This document shows, piece after piece, positions 34,200-43,204 of a stretch of 64,000 nucleotides of DNA (position 1 is the stretch's first letter; every line of letters begins with the position of its first letter). The position numbers and the translations under genes are program-made. A model generated the notes under the pieces. It was given only the letters and a program-made list of their open reading frames with translations, was not told the DNA's origin and searched no databases. The stretch comes from Pedobacter sp. FW305-3-2-15-E-R2A2 (GTDB lineage: Bacteria; Bacteroidota; Bacteroidia; Sphingobacteriales; Sphingobacteriaceae): contig NZ_CP151803.1 in the NCBI RefSeq assembly GCF_038446955.1, positions 2,976,001 through 3,040,000 on the forward strand, written 5' to 3'.

Positions 34200-36452
34200 A
34201 TGAAGAAAATACTAAAAATCGCAAAATTAGAACTCAGCATCTTATTCTTTGCACCCGTAGCCTGGCTGGTCCTGATCATCTTTTTCCTGCAGAGTGGCAA
34301 CCGCTTTCTGGGCCTGTTTGGCAGTTACCAGGAGGCCATATCCATGGGCAATCAGGTTACTGACCTGAGTTTCGCCATGTTCCCGGGTACAGGCGGCCTT
34401 TTCGAACAAACCTTGCAGAACATTTACTTTTACATCCCCTTACTCAGCATGGGGCTGATGAGCCGGGAAATCAGTAGTGGCTCCATTAAATTATTGCTTT
34501 CTTCGCCCGTTACTGTTAAAGAAATCATTTTCGGGAAATACCTGGCCATAACTCTATATGGTTTCTTATTGGTCATGATATTGCTGGTATATGCGCTTAC
34601 CGGTGGGGTCTTGATCCGCAATGCAGATTATGGATTGATCGGATCGGGCCTTCTGGCTTTATTCCTCCTCATTTGTACTTATGCGGCAATCGGACTTTTC
34701 ATGTCCAGCCTTACCGGTTATCAGGTGGTTGCAGCGATCAGTACATTGGCTGTATTTGCAGCCTTACAATACGTAGGAAGTGTTGGCCAGGATATTGATT
34801 TTGTAAGGGATTTCACTTATTTCCTTTCCATTTCGGGTAGAACGGACGACCTGCTGAAGGGACTCATCAGCAGCAGGGATGTGATCTATTTTCTCCTTAT
34901 TATTGGCTTATTCCTTTCGCTCTCCATTCTGCGGCTGAAAGCGGCCAGATCTCCTCAGTCTGCCGGTATGTTGTTGATGAAATACACAGGCATTGTTACA
35001 GCGGCACTTTTGATGATTTACCTCAGCTCGAGGCCACAGTTCATTTGGTATAAAGACCTGACCGCAAATAAGGTCCGCACACTGACGCCCAATAGTCAGG
35101 CGGTTGCAAAGCAGATCAAGGGCGATTTGAGCATCACAACCTATGTGAATCTGCTGGATCAAAATGTTTATGCCGGCCTGCCGGTCTCCAGAAATCTGGA
35201 TATGTCCAGGTTCGATGCTTACCGCAGGTATATTCCGGGCCTGAAGATGAAGTACGTTTATTATTACGACATCACTGATCTTAAAAACAATAGAAACATG
35301 GTCTACCAGGGCGATCTGACAGGTTTGACCGTAAAACAGGTGGCAGAAAAAGTGGCCGATAATATGGGACTGGAGGTCAATGATTTCCTGTCTCCGGCCG
35401 ACATCCGTAAGCGCATTGACCTGCGAAGCGAAGACAATAATTTTATTCGTATCCTGGAATACCAGGGAAGAACGAGTAAGTTGAGGCTGTACGATGAAAT
35501 GGATGCCTTTCCTTTAGAAACAGAAATCACGGCAGCCATAAAACGCCTGATCGTTCCGGCACCGCGAATCGGAGTCATCACCGGACACAACGAACGCAGT
35601 ATTTTGAAAACAGGAGAACGCAATTATGAATCCTTCCTCAACGCAAAAAAAGTAAGGCGCTCGCTGATCAATCAGGGTTTTGAAGTGGCTGCGGTCACAC
35701 TGGATTCCGGTTCGGTTCCAGTTGGTCTGAGCCTGCTGATCCTGGCAGATCCGGCTACGACATTAAAGCCTGCTGAACTCACGGCATTAAAATCGTATAT
35801 TGACAATGGAGGCAACCTGATGATCACTACAGAACCCGGACAGCAACAACTGATCAACCCGATATTAAAATGGGTTGATATCCGGTTAAAGGAAGGCGCC
35901 CTGGTGATGCCGAGTAACGACAATCTGCCAGACCAGGTGATCGCAACAACCTTCAGGGAAGGAATGCCGGTGGCGATGCCAGGGGTATCCGCATTGCAAT
36001 ATGACAACAGCGGAGCTTTCCTTGCCGATACCTTACTGGTGAGTGCTGCCAATGGCTGGAACAAACAGGGCGAGCTGGCCAAAGGGGCGACTGAGATTTC
36101 CTATCGTCCGGATCAGGGAGATGTCAAAGGAAGTTACCCAACAGCTATCGCACTCCACCGGACGATCAAAGGGAAAATGCAAAAGATCTTGGTATCCGGA
36201 GATGCCGATTTTATGTCTAATAAAGAGTTGAGCCAGCCAAAAGGAATGAATCAAAGGTTCAGTACTACTGTGTTCAAATGGTTTGTCAACGGGGAGTTTC
36301 CGGTAGATACCCGGCGCCCCGAACCTAAAGACAATGAAATTTTGCTTAAAAAACGACAGATTTCAACGCTCAAGTTGGTGTTTACAGGTTTAATTCCTTT
36401 ATTAATCGGCCTTCTGGGGGCCTACATCATCATCAGCAGGAAAAGAAAATAA
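34200..36452 (+). CDS. Fused GldF-like permease and GldG-like substrate-binding protein
   Basis: A 750-residue protein starting at ATG 34200; the longer open frame runs back inside the ATPase gene. Residues 1-235 form an ABC-2 permease with six membrane segments (IAKLELSILFFAPVAWLVLI; GLMSREISSGSIKLLLSSPV). A further helix at about 265 leads into an extracytoplasmic GldG/DUF4350-like region (SLLILADPATTLKPAELTAL; LKSYIDNGGNLMI) and a C-terminal helix (LVFTGLIPLLIGLLGAYIII). GldF and GldG are separate genes in the gliding literature known to me; here one chain carries both. It starts 4 bases after the ATPase stop. Confidence 0.88.
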   Translation: MKKILKIAKLELSILFFAPVAWLVLIIFFLQSGNRFLGLFGSYQEAISMGNQVTDLSFAMFPGTGGLFEQTLQNIYFYIPLLSMGLMSREISSGSIKLLLSSPVTVKEIIFGKYLAITLYGFLLVMILLVYALTGGVLIRNADYGLIGSGLLALFLLICTYAAIGLFMSSLTGYQVVAAISTLAVFAALQYVGSVGQDIDFVRDFTYFLSISGRTDDLLKGLISSRDVIYFLLIIGLFLSLSILRLKAARSPQSAGMLLMKYTGIVTAALLMIYLSSRPQFIWYKDLTANKVRTLTPNSQAVAKQIKGDLSITTYVNLLDQNVYAGLPVSRNLDMSRFDAYRRYIPGLKMKYVYYYDITDLKNNRNMVYQGDLTGLTVKQVAEKVADNMGLEVNDFLSPADIRKRIDLRSEDNNFIRILEYQGRTSKLRLYDEMDAFPLETEITAAIKRLIVPAPRIGVITGHNERSILKTGERNYESFLNAKKVRRSLINQGFEVAAVTLDSGSVPVGLSLLILADPATTLKPAELTALKSYIDNGGNLMITTEPGQQQLINPILKWVDIRLKEGALVMPSNDNLPDQVIATTFREGMPVAMPGVSALQYDNSGAFLADTLLVSAANGWNKQGELAKGATEISYRPDQGDVKGSYPTAIALHRTIKGKMQKILVSGDADFMSNKELSQPKGMNQRFSTTVFKWFVNGEFPVDTRRPEPKDNEILLKKRQISTLKLVFTGLIPLLIGLLGAYIIISRKRK

Positions 36453-36464
36453 ATTTTATTCCCA

Positions 36465-36498
36465 TGTACCACTTTGATAGCCACTATATTGTCTAACT
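36465..36498 (+). promoter_or_regulatory. Candidate ECF promoter before FecR (locus 3), copy 2
   Basis: TGTACCAC at 36465-36472, 16 bases, TTGTCTAACT at 36489-36498, identical in both words and in spacing to the copy at 33208. CCA is also conserved inside the spacer. The FecR start codon is 28 bases downstream. Confidence 0.72.
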
Positions 36499-36525
36499 AT
36501 TTAATCAGCTTTTCCAACCACCAAC

Positions 36526-37650
36526 ATGACAGAGGAAGAATTACAGCAAATACTAAAAAGGTACAGCGAGGGCAAGGCAACCGAACAGGAAAAAGCATTG
36601 CTCGAAAGCTGGTATCTGAATTACAATAGCGACCATTCCGAACAGGCTCAAATGCCCGAGTTGCTGGAAGCGGTGGATAGGGTATGGGCAAACGTAAATC
36701 CGATTACGGTAGTGGCCAGGCAGCTTTCCTTGTTTGCAAAATTGAGCATCGCTGCTGCGGTTCTTTTAATTTTGTCTTTTGGTACCTGGTTTATCCTGCA
36801 AAAACAGGAACCGGCAGTATTTGAGCTGAGTGTTGCTAAAGATATTGCCCCTGGACAGAACAAGGCGACGCTTACGCTCGCTTCCGGCAGGAAAATCATT
36901 TTGGCGGAGACTGCAGTCGGCGAGATTCTCAGGGAACCAGGGGGGCTCAGCATCAGTCATACCAAATCGGGAGAACTGATCTATACCTCAAAGGCAACCG
37001 GGAAACAGACAGCCGGCGCAGCATGGAATACACTCGAAACCTTTAAAGGGGAGCAACATCAGCTGATGCTTCCGGATGGTTCTCATGTCTGGCTGAATGC
37101 AGCTTCTTCCATTACCTTTCCTGATTCATTTTCAGCTACGCGGGAAGTGTCGGTCAGCGGTGAAGTGTATTTTGAAGTCGCCCATGACCCATCGAGGCCG
37201 TTTATCGTAAAAAGTAAGGGGCAGCGGGTCGAGGTATTGGGGACACATTTTAACATCAACGTTTATCCGGATGAACTTTCAGGTAAGACAACCTTGCTGG
37301 AGGGTGCGGTCAGGATCAGTACTGATGCCAACGGTTCCAGCCTGCTGAAACCAGGAGAACAGGCCAGTCTGACTGCCGGAAAGATCAGGGTTGCCAAAGT
37401 ATCCACGGATGAAGTCATCGCCTGGAAGAACGGTTATTTCATGTTTGAAAGCGAAGACATCCGCTCGGTGATGAGAAAAATATCGAGGTGGTATAACGTA
37501 GAGGTGGTCTATGAGGGAGAAGTCCCTCAGGATACCTTTGGCGGTACAATTGACCGTTTTGCCAAAGTCTCCCAGGTCCTTAAAAAATTACAACTGACCG
37601 ATAAGGTCCATTTCAAAGTAGAAGGAAGGAGGATTATCGTTACGAAATAA
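36526..37650 (+). CDS. FecR-family anti-sigma factor (locus 3)
   Basis: A 374-residue FecR homologue with a cytoplasmic helical N-terminus (ILKRYSEGKATEQEKALLES), one membrane helix near 70-88 (LSIAAAVLLILSFGTWFIL), and a periplasmic FecR domain: LPDGSHVWLNAASSITFPDS, REVSVSGEVYFEVAHDPSRP, VLGTHFNINVYPDELSG and LLKPGEQASLTAGK. The DUF4974-like C-terminus is complete. It should regulate the sigma factor at 32607, although 3.3 kb of ABC transporter genes separate the two. It lies 190 bases before the SusC start. Confidence 0.94.
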   Translation: MTEEELQQILKRYSEGKATEQEKALLESWYLNYNSDHSEQAQMPELLEAVDRVWANVNPITVVARQLSLFAKLSIAAAVLLILSFGTWFILQKQEPAVFELSVAKDIAPGQNKATLTLASGRKIILAETAVGEILREPGGLSISHTKSGELIYTSKATGKQTAGAAWNTLETFKGEQHQLMLPDGSHVWLNAASSITFPDSFSATREVSVSGEVYFEVAHDPSRPFIVKSKGQRVEVLGTHFNINVYPDELSGKTTLLEGAVRISTDANGSSLLKPGEQASLTAGKIRVAKVSTDEVIAWKNGYFMFESEDIRSVMRKISRWYNVEVVYEGEVPQDTFGGTIDRFAKVSQVLKKLQLTDKVHFKVEGRRIIVTK

Positions 37651-37841
37651 CAAATCCCGCGATGATCCATAAAAAAGGCCAGAAGTGCTTGCAACACAAC
37701 CGGCCAAATGACTGGATCATTTACATACAATTTGCGATTCTATTCCATAAACCAGACAAACAAACTTAGACATTATTGCCCGATAAAGCAATAAGAATGG
37801 TCCTTCATCGGCCACTGGGTTTTTGTCACAAACAAGATGAA

Positions 37842-40800
37842 ATGTATAAAACCTATACTTATAAACTATTGTTCATGATGCGACTCACCACCGTCATTTT
37901 AATAGCAACCATAATGCAGGTCAGTGCTGCGGGCTTTGCCCAGAAGATTACACTGTCTGAAAAGAAAGCGAACCTGAAATCCCTTTTTAAGGAGATTCGC
38001 AGGCAAAGCCAGTATAATTTCCTGTATACCGATGCACAGCTGGCCAGTACAAAGCCAATTGACATTAAGGTCAGTAACATGGAACTTAAAGCAGTCCTGG
38101 ACCTGATCTTTCGCGATCAGCCACTGACCTATACCGTGGATGAAAACACAATCGTAGTCAGTGAAAGGAAGTTGTCGCTGATCGACAAAATCAGTGAATA
38201 CCTGCGTGCCATCGACCTGAGCGGACAAGTGCTCAACGAAGCGGGATACCCCATGCTTGGAGCAATCGTACGGGTAGGGGGAACGAAAAAAGTAACCAGT
38301 ACCGATGTGGAAGGTAAGTTTTTTCTGAAAGATGTGGACCCGCAGGGAACGCTGATCATCTCCTATGTCGGTTATCGTACAGATACCATCGCCATTGCCG
38401 GAAAAACGAGAATTAATGTGAAAATGGACCCTCAGCTCAATCAGATCCAGGAGGTTCGTATTGTGTCTACAGGTTACCAGGATTTACCGAGAGAACGGGC
38501 AACAGGCTCATTTGAGTCGATCAGTAAAGTACAGTTACAGCACAGTACCGATCCAAACCTGATCCGCAGACTGGAAGGAATCACGACCGCTATGGATTTC
38601 AGAAATGACCTCAGACCCATAAATTCCAGTAATCCCAACGCACAACGCTCACCCTTGGTAAACCTCACCATCAGGGGAAAGAACACCCTTAACGAAAATG
38701 AAAATGCAGACCTGAACGGGAACTTCAGCGGCCAGGTGTTGGTGGTGATCGATGGGATTGCCAGCCCGTATTCTATCGATAAGGTAAACCCCAATGATGT
38801 GGAAAGCGTTACGATCCTTAAAGATGCTGCTGCGGCTTCGATCTGGGGATCCCGTGCCGCCAATGGAGTGATTGTGATCAAGACAAAAAAAGGAGGATAC
38901 AACAGCAAACTCAGGGTATCGCTGAGCAGTAACCTGAACGTTACGGAAAAGATTGACCTGTTCTATAATAAAACAATGCGGATCGGGGATTTTGTGGAAG
39001 CACAGAAATTACAGTTTCTAAATGCCAATAAACCTCTTCCGGCGGTCAGCATTAGCAGTCTGTACGGACAGGAAACGGTTTCGCCGGTGGCGGAGATCCT
39101 GGATGCCTGGAAATTCAAAGGGCTGAGTACGGAACAGGAAGCAATGGCGCAACTGGAAGCACTTAAAAACAACGACATCAGACGAGACTATACCAAATAC
39201 TTTTTGCGCAATGCGCTGACTCAGAGTCATGCACTTGCCATCGATGCCGGTTCGGAAAAATTTAATTACCGCATATCAGGTGGCTACGACAAATCCATCA
39301 ACAATACCCGGAATTCCGGACTGGACCGGATCGTGCTGACGTACAGTGCCTCAGCCCGGCCGCTAAAAAACCTGGAATTTCAGGGGAATATCAGTTACAA
39401 TGTCCAGAACAATGAAGAACAGGCCGAGGAAAACCGGATCAGTGGGGTAGCGAACAGCACATTTTTCCCTTATTCCCGATTGGCGGATGACCAGGGCAAT
39501 CCACTCGAGTTGACCAAAACTTACCGGCCGGGTTTCATAGATCTTTTCGAAAGTACTTATACCGGAGGCCAGTTTTTAAGCTGGAGGTATAAACCCCTGG
39601 AAGACATCAACGAAGGTTACAATACGCTTAAATCACAAAACCTGAACCTGAATTTCAGCAGTACCTATCAGCTGTTGGAGGGGCTGTCCCTGCAGGCCAC
39701 TTATAATTACAATACCGGTAGAAATGAGGACAATTCGCTGTATCGGCAGAATTCATTCTATATGCGGAACCTGATCAATTATTTCACGACTTCGCTGGCT
39801 TCCACAGATCCTAAAACGGGCAATCCGGTAACGCCGTATGTGCGTCAGATCCCTCTGGGCGGACAATACACGACCGGTCTTACCAAATCGAACAACCAAA
39901 CCTTAAGGGGTCAACTGAACCTGAACAAAAGCTGGAGCGAAAAACATGAAATCTCGGCCATTGCCGGTATAGATCTGGCGCAAAACTACAGCATCCTCAA
40001 AACCGATGGTTATTATGGCTACAATGAAAGTACACTGAGAAGCGATAACAGGCTGGATTATAAAACAATGATCCCTATTATTTTTGCGGAAGATTTTAGC
40101 GGTTATAATGGAGAGTACATTGCAAACCTGTCCAGGGGCTTTCTGGACAACAAAATCCGGACCTTCAGTTGGTATGCCAATGCGGCGTATACTTTCAATA
40201 GAAGATATACCTTTTCGGCAAGCGTCAGAAAAGACCTTTCCAGCGAATTTGGCAGGGGGACGAACCAAAAAGGAACGCCTTACTATTCTGTTGGTGGAAG
40301 CTGGAACATTGCTGCCGAACCTTTTTACCATTCGGAGCTTTTTCCGGTGCTGACTTTCCGCTCTACATTTGGTTATAACGGAAACGTGAACCCATCCATA
40401 CTGGCGCGTCCGCTGATTACTTATTCTGATGTGAATGGCGACAATGACCTGCCTTATGCCTATACCAGTTATGGAACAGGAATCTCCAACAGCAAACTAC
40501 GACCGGAGAAAACAGGAATCTGGAACATTGGTTTGGATTTCGGACTGAAAGGAAACCGGTTGTCTGGAAGTTTGCAATACTATAACAAAAAGACCACTGA
40601 CCTGTTGGCCAATGGCGAACTGGATCCGAGTACGGGTTATACCAACATCACGTATAACACCGGAAACCTGCGGGGTTACGGAATAGACCTGAGCCTGAAT
40701 TCCCTGAATGTGCAAAGCGGACTTTTCAAATGGAACAGCAATTTGTTATTCAGCTATAATAAAGTGAAGGTGACCAAACTTTATGCAGCTACGGCAAGTC

Positions 40801-41516
40801 TTGCAGGAGCCGTGGTTTCTAACAGCAGTGGCTCCTATAATGAAGGCTATGACTTGTCGCGCGTGTTTGGTTACAAATGGGCAGGACTGGATCCTAAAAC
40901 CGGTGATCCCAGAGGTTATCTTGATGGTGCAATCGTGACGATCGCAGATAACGCGGAAGGAAATGCTGCTTACCAGGGCATTCAAAATGGAGCACTTAGC
41001 TCAGTAAAGTACTTCGGTTCGGCAGTACCGGTATATTATGGTGCCTTTCGCAATACCTTCAGCTACGGGAATTTTTCGGTTTCCGCAAACCTGATGTATA
41101 AACTGGGTTATTACTTCCGCAGACCTGCTTCGCAAATCGTAAACTATAGCCAGCTGAACAGCAATATTCCGCTGATTCAGGGCATCGAATACCAGAACAG
41201 GTGGCAAAAGGCCGGAGATGAGCTAAATACCAATGTGCCTTCCGCGATTTTTACCTCCAGCAATCAGAACCGCGACAATTTCTACAAGTACGCGGAGATC
41301 AATGTGCTTAAAGGTGACCATATCCGCCTGCAGGAACTTAACTTTTCTTACACCATTACGCCTGGAAAAAGCTGGTTTATTAAAAATCCCAGGATTTCTG
41401 CTAACGTAAATAACCTGGGGATCATTTGGAAAGCAAACGATCAGGGTATAGATCCCGAAGTCTTCGATTATCCCAATCCAAGATCTTACAGCTTTGGTTT
41501 TTCTGCTAACTTTTAA
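37842..41516 (+). CDS. SusC/RagA-family TonB-dependent outer-membrane transporter with STN domain (locus 3)
   Basis: A 1224-residue transporter. The start chosen is ATG 37842 (MYKTYTYKLLFMMRLTTVIL), the usual Sphingobacteriaceae SusC opening; the frame opens 66 bases earlier at a TTG. After a signal peptide ending GFAQ come an STN domain (ITLSEKKANLKSLFKEIRRQ onwards), a carboxypeptidase-regulatory-like domain (LSGQVLNEAGYPMLGAIVRV), the plug with STGYQDLPRERATGSF and VTILKDAAAASIWGSRAANG, and the barrel. The plug is of the same subgroup as locus 1. There the SusD is followed by thioredoxins and a protease; here those genes are absent and an ABC transporter lies upstream instead. Confidence 0.95.
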   Translation: MYKTYTYKLLFMMRLTTVILIATIMQVSAAGFAQKITLSEKKANLKSLFKEIRRQSQYNFLYTDAQLASTKPIDIKVSNMELKAVLDLIFRDQPLTYTVDENTIVVSERKLSLIDKISEYLRAIDLSGQVLNEAGYPMLGAIVRVGGTKKVTSTDVEGKFFLKDVDPQGTLIISYVGYRTDTIAIAGKTRINVKMDPQLNQIQEVRIVSTGYQDLPRERATGSFESISKVQLQHSTDPNLIRRLEGITTAMDFRNDLRPINSSNPNAQRSPLVNLTIRGKNTLNENENADLNGNFSGQVLVVIDGIASPYSIDKVNPNDVESVTILKDAAAASIWGSRAANGVIVIKTKKGGYNSKLRVSLSSNLNVTEKIDLFYNKTMRIGDFVEAQKLQFLNANKPLPAVSISSLYGQETVSPVAEILDAWKFKGLSTEQEAMAQLEALKNNDIRRDYTKYFLRNALTQSHALAIDAGSEKFNYRISGGYDKSINNTRNSGLDRIVLTYSASARPLKNLEFQGNISYNVQNNEEQAEENRISGVANSTFFPYSRLADDQGNPLELTKTYRPGFIDLFESTYTGGQFLSWRYKPLEDINEGYNTLKSQNLNLNFSSTYQLLEGLSLQATYNYNTGRNEDNSLYRQNSFYMRNLINYFTTSLASTDPKTGNPVTPYVRQIPLGGQYTTGLTKSNNQTLRGQLNLNKSWSEKHEISAIAGIDLAQNYSILKTDGYYGYNESTLRSDNRLDYKTMIPIIFAEDFSGYNGEYIANLSRGFLDNKIRTFSWYANAAYTFNRRYTFSASVRKDLSSEFGRGTNQKGTPYYSVGGSWNIAAEPFYHSELFPVLTFRSTFGYNGNVNPSILARPLITYSDVNGDNDLPYAYTSYGTGISNSKLRPEKTGIWNIGLDFGLKGNRLSGSLQYYNKKTTDLLANGELDPSTGYTNITYNTGNLRGYGIDLSLNSLNVQSGLFKWNSNLLFSYNKVKVTKLYAATASLAGAVVSNSSGSYNEGYDLSRVFGYKWAGLDPKTGDPRGYLDGAIVTIADNAEGNAAYQGIQNGALSSVKYFGSAVPVYYGAFRNTFSYGNFSVSANLMYKLGYYFRRPASQIVNYSQLNSNIPLIQGIEYQNRWQKAGDELNTNVPSAIFTSSNQNRDNFYKYAEINVLKGDHIRLQELNFSYTITPGKSWFIKNPRISANVNNLGIIWKANDQGIDPEVFDYPNPRSYSFGFSANF

Positions 41517-41528
41517 CTGTTGACTATC

Positions 41529-42929
41529 ATGAAAATAAACAGACTTATATTTTTGCTCTCTGCACTTGGTATCCTGGTCTCTTCCTGTCAAAAATATGTT
41601 GACATTAAGAAAAGTGGGGCACAATCGTTTATAGAGTCAGCGAACGATTGCCAGTTGCTGATGGACAATTATGAATTGTTCAATACCGGATATCCGATAG
41701 ATGGAGAGGTTTCTGCCGATGATTACTATATGAACGATGCCAGATTTGGTTCGGACCAGATCAGTATCGAAGACCGGACGATTTATACCTGGCAATCCGG
41801 AGCCATCAGAACTGCTTCACAGCAATGGGTAGACATCTACAATAAGGTCTATCATGCGAATTTGGTACTGGAAGCCGTACAGGAGCTCAATGGCAAAGAA
41901 CAACCTGCCGTACTGAATAATTTAAGGGGCAGCGCCTTGTTTTTAAGGGCTTATGCCTTTTGGAATCTCGCACAGTTGTATACAAAAACCTATGATGCTG
42001 CTACGGCTCAGAGCGATCCCGGAATCCCTATCGACCTCAGTTCAGACATCAATGACGCGCCTGGCAGAGGAACGGTTCAGGAAACTTATAACCGCATTGT
42101 TCAGGACCTGACTGAGGCTGCAGGCCTGATGAACCCGGTTTCTTCTGTGGCCTCACGCCCTAACAAAGCGGCTGCATATGCCATGCTGGCGAGGGTGTAC
42201 CTTTCCATGAGGGATTATCCGAATGCGTTAAGCAGCGCTAATGCTGCATTGACGTTGCGGAATACGCTGATCAATTTCAATACGCTGGACAAGGGATCAT
42301 TCTCACCTTTCAGAAGGTTCAATGAAGAGGTCATTTTTCACTCCACCTTGTACAGTAAAAACGGTTCATTAGAGCCGGGTTATGGTTATGAAGACCTGGC
42401 CATCATCAATCCGGAGCTGGTCTCTTCCTATGCGGCTAATGACCTCAGGAAGACCATCCTGCTGAAGGAAAACACCGATGTTCCCGTACCTGCAGGAACC
42501 TATAGGTTTACCGGGAATTATGAGGGGGCGGTAGCTTCGGCAAAACTTTTTAACGGGCTTGCAGTGGATGAACTCTACCTCATCCGGGCAGAATGTTATG
42601 CAAGGGCAGGCAATATGGGCTCAGCGATGGGCGACCTGAATACTTTGCTGCGCAGCAGATGGACCGAAGGTGCTTTTACAAACCTGGAGGCCGGTAATGC
42701 CGACAATGCCTTGTCCATCATTCTGGCTGAACGACGTAAAGAATTGTTGATGCGTGGCCAGCGCTGGACGGACCTGCGCAGGTTAAACAAGGATCCCAAA
42801 TCTGCTGCAACCCTAAGCAGGACGGTTCAGGGAATCACGCATACGCTGCCTGCAAATGACCTGCGGTATACCTTACTCATCCCGCAGGAAGTGATCATGA
42901 AATCGAAACTCCAGCAGAATCAACGATAG
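41529..42929 (+). CDS. SusD/RagB-family surface lipoprotein (locus 3)
   Basis: A 466-residue SusD homologue; the start is ATG 41529 (MKINRLIFLLSALGILVSSC) with lipobox VSSC at Cys20. SusD blocks seen are LRGSALFLRAYAFWNLAQLY, KAAAYAMLARVYLSMRDYPN, ELYLIRAECYARAGNMGSAM and the C-terminal ERRKELLMRGQRWTDLRRLN. It is close in size and pattern to the SusD of locus 1. It starts 12 bases after SusC. Nothing belonging to the uptake operon follows; the next gene is a toxin-antitoxin-like unit 275 bases on. Confidence 0.93.
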   Translation: MKINRLIFLLSALGILVSSCQKYVDIKKSGAQSFIESANDCQLLMDNYELFNTGYPIDGEVSADDYYMNDARFGSDQISIEDRTIYTWQSGAIRTASQQWVDIYNKVYHANLVLEAVQELNGKEQPAVLNNLRGSALFLRAYAFWNLAQLYTKTYDAATAQSDPGIPIDLSSDINDAPGRGTVQETYNRIVQDLTEAAGLMNPVSSVASRPNKAAAYAMLARVYLSMRDYPNALSSANAALTLRNTLINFNTLDKGSFSPFRRFNEEVIFHSTLYSKNGSLEPGYGYEDLAIINPELVSSYAANDLRKTILLKENTDVPVPAGTYRFTGNYEGAVASAKLFNGLAVDELYLIRAECYARAGNMGSAMGDLNTLLRSRWTEGAFTNLEAGNADNALSIILAERRKELLMRGQRWTDLRRLNKDPKSAATLSRTVQGITHTLPANDLRYTLLIPQEVIMKSKLQQNQR

Positions 42930-42983
42930 TTAAGCAATATCATAATTAGGATACAGCTGTGTAATTTGTATTATGATTTAGCG

Positions 42984-43019
42984 ATTTAAGTACTGTAGTT
43001 CTTCATGCAGTACTTAAAT
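42984..43019. terminator. Perfect 12-bp inverted repeat after locus 3
   Basis: ATTTAAGTACTG and its exact reverse complement are separated by 12 bases, 55 bases after the SusD stop. The stem is A+T-rich and the tract after it is A-rich on the plus strand, so it is a weak terminator at best. It may also mark the left edge of the A+T-rich toxin-antitoxin segment. The rest of 42930-43204 is A+T-rich with no gene. Confidence 0.5.
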
Positions 43020-43204
43020 TAAAAACCGAAATTTTATTGAAATGGTAATTATCATATATGGACCTTTATTGTATTCTATTTATTCCTTTTCCTGAATTAA
43101 TTATTTGTTGATAAATAGTTTCCTTTAGGTTAACTATTGTTTTCGTAAATGTGTAGCTTCGTATGAGCTGGGGTCAAATTGCGTTATATAACTATCTTTG
43201 TTAA

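Noticed and set aside
37662-37720. Inverted repeat ATGATCCA / TGGATCAT between FecR and SusC of locus 3
   Set aside because: Only 8 bp with a long interrupted loop and a weak inner GGCC pairing; too little for an attenuator or terminator claim.
37776-37841. Extended N-terminus of SusC locus 3 opening at TTG
   Set aside because: ATG 37842 gives the usual family opening with signal peptide; the extra residues look like non-coding leader.
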